A stretch of 8,491 nucleotides of DNA from Bordetella sp. GTDB lineage: Bacteria > Pseudomonadota > Gammaproteobacteria > Burkholderiales > Burkholderiaceae_B. This document shows, in pieces, positions 6,085 through 8,491 of this stretch. Below the pieces are notes generated by a model, which saw nothing but the letters and a program-made list of their open reading frames with translations, had not been told where the DNA came from and did not search any database. Location of the stretch: assembly GCA_027450125.1 (NCBI GenBank), contig DAIDKG010000113.1, positions 1 through 8,491 on the forward strand, written 5' to 3'. The stretch's first letter is position 1, and each line of letters begins with the position of its first letter. Position numbers and translations under genes: made by a program.

Positions 6085-6735
6085 ATGAAAGAACGCTTCC
6101 CCGCCCTGATGGCGCTGGTACTGCTGATCATCCTGGTGCTGAGCACCTGGTGGGCGGCCAATTTTGCGCAAAATGCCATCCAGACCGATCCGCCGCGGCG
6201 CATGACGCACGAGATGGATTCCTGGTCGAAGAACTTCGTCATGCTGCGCACCGACGCCGCCGGCAAGCCCATCAACCGGCTCGAGGGCGACTACGGCCGG
6301 CATTTCCCCGACGACGACTCCTACCACGTGACCAATCCGCGCGCGATAGGCCAGCAGGCCGGCGATCCCGTCACGATCGGCACGGCCAAGAAGGCCATAC
6401 TGGACGACCACAACAATCGCATCACCATGATCGGCGACGCGCACGTGCATCGGCAGGCAGGCCCCAAGAGCAGCGCGATGGATGCCTACAGCCAGAAATT
6501 CGTCATCCTGCCCAACGACGACGTGGTCTACACCGACCTGCCCGCCCATGTGGTCAGGGGCCAGTCCACCATGGACGGCGTCGGCATGCGCTACAACAAC
6601 AAGACCCAGCAGCTGGAGGTGTACTCGGCCAGCAACGTCAACCTGGCTCCCGCCGACACCAACAAGGCCACCGCCCGACCGGCTAGCAACGATCCGGCCG
6701 GCGGCGGTGCCAACACCCCCTCCGAGAAGAAATGA
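6085..6735 (+). CDS. lptC: LPS export system protein LptC
   Basis: LptC is a bitopic inner-membrane protein that takes LPS from the LptB2FG transporter and passes it to LptA. From the ATG at 6085 there are 216 residues. A short basic N-terminus is followed by one membrane helix (about 7-25, LMALVLLIILVLSTWWAANF). A periplasmic beta-jellyroll region (about 40-190) follows, with the LptC-like pattern of sugar-like strands around KPINRLEGDYGRHFPDDDSYH and MDAYSQKFVILPNDDVVYT. The last 25 or so residues are a low-complexity tail rich in Ala, Asn, Pro and Gly, longer than in E. coli LptC (191 aa). An upstream GTG at 6058 is in frame, but it would add nine polar residues and overlap kdsC, so I prefer 6085. 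No strong Shine-Dalgarno is seen; coupling to kdsC, 7 nt upstream, is plausible. Its stop overlaps the lptA start. LptC is poorly conserved, so assignment leans partly on context. Confidence 0.9.
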   Translation: MKERFPALMALVLLIILVLSTWWAANFAQNAIQTDPPRRMTHEMDSWSKNFVMLRTDAAGKPINRLEGDYGRHFPDDDSYHVTNPRAIGQQAGDPVTIGTAKKAILDDHNNRITMIGDAHVHRQAGPKSSAMDAYSQKFVILPNDDVVYTDLPAHVVRGQSTMDGVGMRYNNKTQQLEVYSASNVNLAPADTNKATARPASNDPAGGGANTPSEKK

Positions 6736-7394
6736 CCCATCCGACCGCTTATCTCTTCGCCCTCATGCTGGCCATCACCGCCGTGGGCGCCCAGGCTCAA
6801 GGCCAACCGGCCGCGCCTGCGCCGGCGCCGGCGCAGGCTTCGAGCCAGGGCGCCAGCTCCGCCGACCAGCCCAGCACCCAGGTCACTTCCGACACCCTGC
6901 ATTACGACGACGCCAACCGCCGCAGCACGTTCACCGGCAATGTCGTCGCCACGCGCGGTTCGCTCAACATCTACGCTGACAAGCTGGTCGTCAGCGAGGA
7001 CAAGGACGGCAACCAGTTCGGCACCGCCACGGCCAACAAAGGCAAGGTCGTGACCATTACCGAAGACCGTCCCGAAACCTACGAACACATCGAAGGCAAG
7101 GGCCTGCGCGGCGAGTACGACGGCAAGAAGCAGCAGTTCGACCTCATCGGACACGCCGTGGTGATCCGCTACATCTGCGGCAAGCCCTACGACACCATAC
7201 GCGGCGAGCGCATCCGCTATTTCCAGAAGAGCGACATCTACGAGGCCCAGGGCGGACCGGGTTCGGCCGGACCCGACGGCCGGGTGCGCTCGCTGGCCGA
7301 GCCCCGCGCCAAGATCGACGCCGCGATGCAGGCCTGTGCGGCGCAGCACGGCAAGCCGGCCGTGAAAAAGCCCGCGAACGCCGCCAAGAAATAA
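6732..7394 (+). CDS. lptA: LPS transport periplasmic protein LptA (OstA-like)
   Basis: LptA forms the periplasmic bridge that carries LPS from LptC to LptD at the outer membrane. The 220-residue product starts with a signal peptide (hydrophobic core about 7-19), with likely cleavage after AQA at 22. An Ala/Pro-rich linker (about 25-45) and then the OstA/LptA beta-jellyroll domain (about 48-170) follow. The domain has typical repeats such as [54 protein letters not shown] and IRGERIRYF. The C-terminal tail (about 172-220) is basic and low-complexity, ending in [10 protein letters not shown]. coli LptA is 185 residues; the linker and tail account for the extra length. The start overlaps the lptC stop as ATGA, which indicates translational coupling. 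lptB follows after 19 nt. The linker DNA contains a 24-bp perfect palindrome. Confidence 0.94.
   Translation: MTHPTAYLFALMLAITAVGAQAQGQPAAPAPAPAQASSQGASSADQPSTQVTSDTLHYDDANRRSTFTGNVVATRGSLNIYADKLVVSEDKDGNQFGTATANKGKVVTITEDRPETYEHIEGKGLRGEYDGKKQQFDLIGHAVVIRYICGKPYDTIRGERIRYFQKSDIYEAQGGPGSAGPDGRVRSLAEPRAKIDAAMQACAAQHGKPAVKKPANAAKK
6815..6838. repeat. 24-bp perfect GC-rich palindrome in the lptA linker
   Basis: Positions 6815-6838 are their own reverse complement, apart from G and C every base lying in one T/A pair; the centre is GCGC at 6825-6828. It encodes the Pro-Ala run after the LptA signal peptide. Repeated Ala and Pro codons in a GC-rich genome readily give such symmetry, but the outer CTGC/GCAG pairs extend it beyond the GCCGGC repeats. 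Confidence 0.7.
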
Positions 7395-7413
7395 TCCGAC
7401 GGATATTGCACAC

Positions 7414-8193
7414 ATGACCGCAACTCCCCCGCCCGCCGCGGCGATCCTGCCGCAAGGCACGCTGCGCGCCGTCGGCCTGCGCAAGACCTACAACGGCCGC
7501 GCCGTGGTGCAGGACGTGTCGCTGTCCGTCGCCGGCGGCGAGGTGGTGGGCCTGCTGGGCCCCAACGGCGCGGGCAAGACCACCAGCTTCTACATGATCG
7601 TGGGCCTGGTGCCGGCCGACTCCGGCCGCATCGAGATCGACGACATGCCCATCACGTCCATGCCCATCCACAAGCGCGCGCGCGTGGGCCTGTCGTACCT
7701 GCCGCAGGAAGCCTCGGTGTTTCGCCGCCTGACGGTCGAGCAGAACATCCGCGCCGTGCTGGAGCTGCAGGTCGATTCCAAGGGCGCGGCGCTGTCGCGC
7801 GCCCAGATCGACGAAAACCTGGAAGCCCTGCTCGATGAACTTCAGATCGACCACATCCGCACCAACACGGCGATCTCGCTGTCGGGCGGGGAGCGCCGCC
7901 GCGTGGAAATCGCCCGTGCCCTGGCGACCCGGCCGCGCTTCATCCTGCTGGACGAACCCTTCGCCGGCGTGGACCCCATCGCGGTGATCGAGATCCAGCG
8001 CATCGTGCGCTTTCTCAAGGGGCGCGGCATCGGCGTGCTGATCACCGACCACAATGTGCGTGAAACGCTGGGCATCTGCGATCGCGCCTACATCATCAGC
8101 GAAGGCAAGGTGCTCACCAACGGGCACCCGGACGAAATCGTCAGCGACCCGGCCGTGCGCCGGGTCTACCTGGGCGAACACTTCAAGATGTAG
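7414..8193 (+). CDS. lptB: LPS export ABC transporter ATP-binding protein LptB
   Basis: LptB is the cytoplasmic ATPase that, as a dimer with LptF and LptG, extracts LPS from the inner membrane and drives it towards LptC and LptA. The 259 residues hold a full set of ABC ATPase motifs. Walker A is GPNGAGKTT (49-57). The Q-loop is [17 protein letters not shown] (95-111, Gln98). The signature is [10 protein letters not shown] (156-165). Walker B is FILLDEP (176-182, Glu181 catalytic). The D-loop is AGVDP and the switch His213 lies in ITDHNV. The [13 protein letters not shown] stretch and the C-terminal VYLGEHFKM are characteristic of LptB and separate it from amino-acid transporter ATPases. A Pro/Ala-rich N-terminal extension of about 15 residues precedes the domain. 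The ATG at 7414 lies 19 nt after lptA; the Shine-Dalgarno is weak (GACGGA). It ends the operon here, and its last 11 bp overlap a convergent gene, leaving no room for an intergenic terminator. Confidence 0.98.
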   Translation: MTATPPPAAAILPQGTLRAVGLRKTYNGRAVVQDVSLSVAGGEVVGLLGPNGAGKTTSFYMIVGLVPADSGRIEIDDMPITSMPIHKRARVGLSYLPQEASVFRRLTVEQNIRAVLELQVDSKGAALSRAQIDENLEALLDELQIDHIRTNTAISLSGGERRRVEIARALATRPRFILLDEPFAGVDPIAVIEIQRIVRFLKGRGIGVLITDHNVRETLGICDRAYIISEGKVLTNGHPDEIVSDPAVRRVYLGEHFKM

Positions 8194-8491
8194 CGCCTGC
8201 CTGGCCGGCGGCAGACACCTCGGGCAGGCGCGAGGCCAGGTGCGCCGGCACGGCGACCTGCTGCGCCAGCAGATGAAAAGACAGGCTCTTGCCATGCGCG
8301 TCCAGGTTCAGCGCGCTGTTCACGCCGCCGTCCAGCACGCCCTCGAGGACCAGGTTCATTGCCTGCAGGCCCGGCAGCACATAGCGCGTCACGCGTAGCG
8401 GCTTTCGGTAGGCAAACCACTGCGCCACGCGCGCTTCGGTCACCTCGGCAAGCAGCAGCCGGTAGCACTCGGCGTCCCATGCGATAAGGCT
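8183..8491 (-). CDS. AtuA-like (DUF1446-related) domain protein, C-terminal part, cut by window edge
   Basis: The minus-strand frame is open from the right edge to a TGA at 8185-8183, giving 102 visible residues that begin [13 protein letters not shown]. The stretch [18 protein letters not shown] (35-52 of the visible part), then [16 protein letters not shown], matches my memory of the AtuA-like ferredoxin-fold domain. That domain is found at the C-terminus of acyclic terpene utilisation AtuA-family proteins and also as a stand-alone protein of roughly 100-120 residues. The start is outside the window, so I cannot tell which form this is; the fairly short N-terminal remainder expected for the stand-alone form would also fit. 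AtuA proteins are linked to catabolism of branched acyclic terpenes or acyl-CoA compounds, but their biochemical role is unclear. It converges on lptB, overlapping by 11 bp. A GTG at 8443 lies inside the domain and is an unlikely start. Confidence 0.75.
   Translation of the reverse strand, partial: SLIAWDAECYRLLLAEVTEARVAQWFAYRKPLRVTRYVLPGLQAMNLVLEGVLDGGVNSALNLDAHGKSLSFHLLAQQVAVPAHLASRLPEVSAAGQAGATS

Noticed and set aside
7144..8295. Minus-strand open frame of 383 codons opposite lptA and lptB
   Set aside because: Antisense shadow of lptB; the convergent gene at the right edge uses a different frame that carries the conserved AtuA-like motifs.

Overview
This is a GC-rich chromosomal window from a Gram-negative bacterium. 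The protein sequences and codon use suggest a betaproteobacterium of the Burkholderiales, probably Alcaligenaceae (Bordetella or Achromobacter type). That placement is inference from how the proteins read; no search was run. All genes look like intact core genes. I see no insertion sequence, integrase, tRNA, rRNA or CRISPR array.

Left part, minus strand (1-2834): a three-gene operon for cytochrome bd quinol oxidase, read right to left. It runs from a GbsR/MarR-family regulator (2834-2289) to cydA (2244-670) and cydB (652 to beyond the left edge). The 270-bp region in front of the regulator (2835-3104) holds the best regulatory signal in the window. A perfect TATAAT -10 box with a 17-bp spacer to a partial -35 is overlaid by a near-perfect 25-bp AT-rich inverted repeat. 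This suggests that the regulator controls its own gene, and with it the oxidase.

Middle, minus strand (3105-4325): purT, the formate-dependent GAR transformylase of purine synthesis. It stands alone and is divergent from the next operon across 133 bp. Its stop codon lies in a 14-bp-period tandem duplication.

Right part, plus strand (4459-8193): the LPS operon kdsD-kdsC-lptC-lptA-lptB. The gaps are 17, 7, -4 and 19 nt, so it is very probably one transcript. KdsD makes arabinose 5-phosphate and KdsC makes free Kdo from Kdo 8-phosphate; Kdo is the inner-core sugar of LPS. LptC, LptA and LptB are the inner-membrane anchor, periplasmic bridge and ATPase that carry finished LPS to the outer membrane.

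Right edge, minus strand (8183-8491): the C-terminal part of an AtuA-like (DUF1446-related) protein. It converges on lptB and overlaps its stop by 11 bp. In E. coli rpoN follows lptB; here the order is broken.

I found no clearly undescribed multi-gene system. The item most worth testing is the GbsR-type regulator, its palindromic operator and the cydAB operon.
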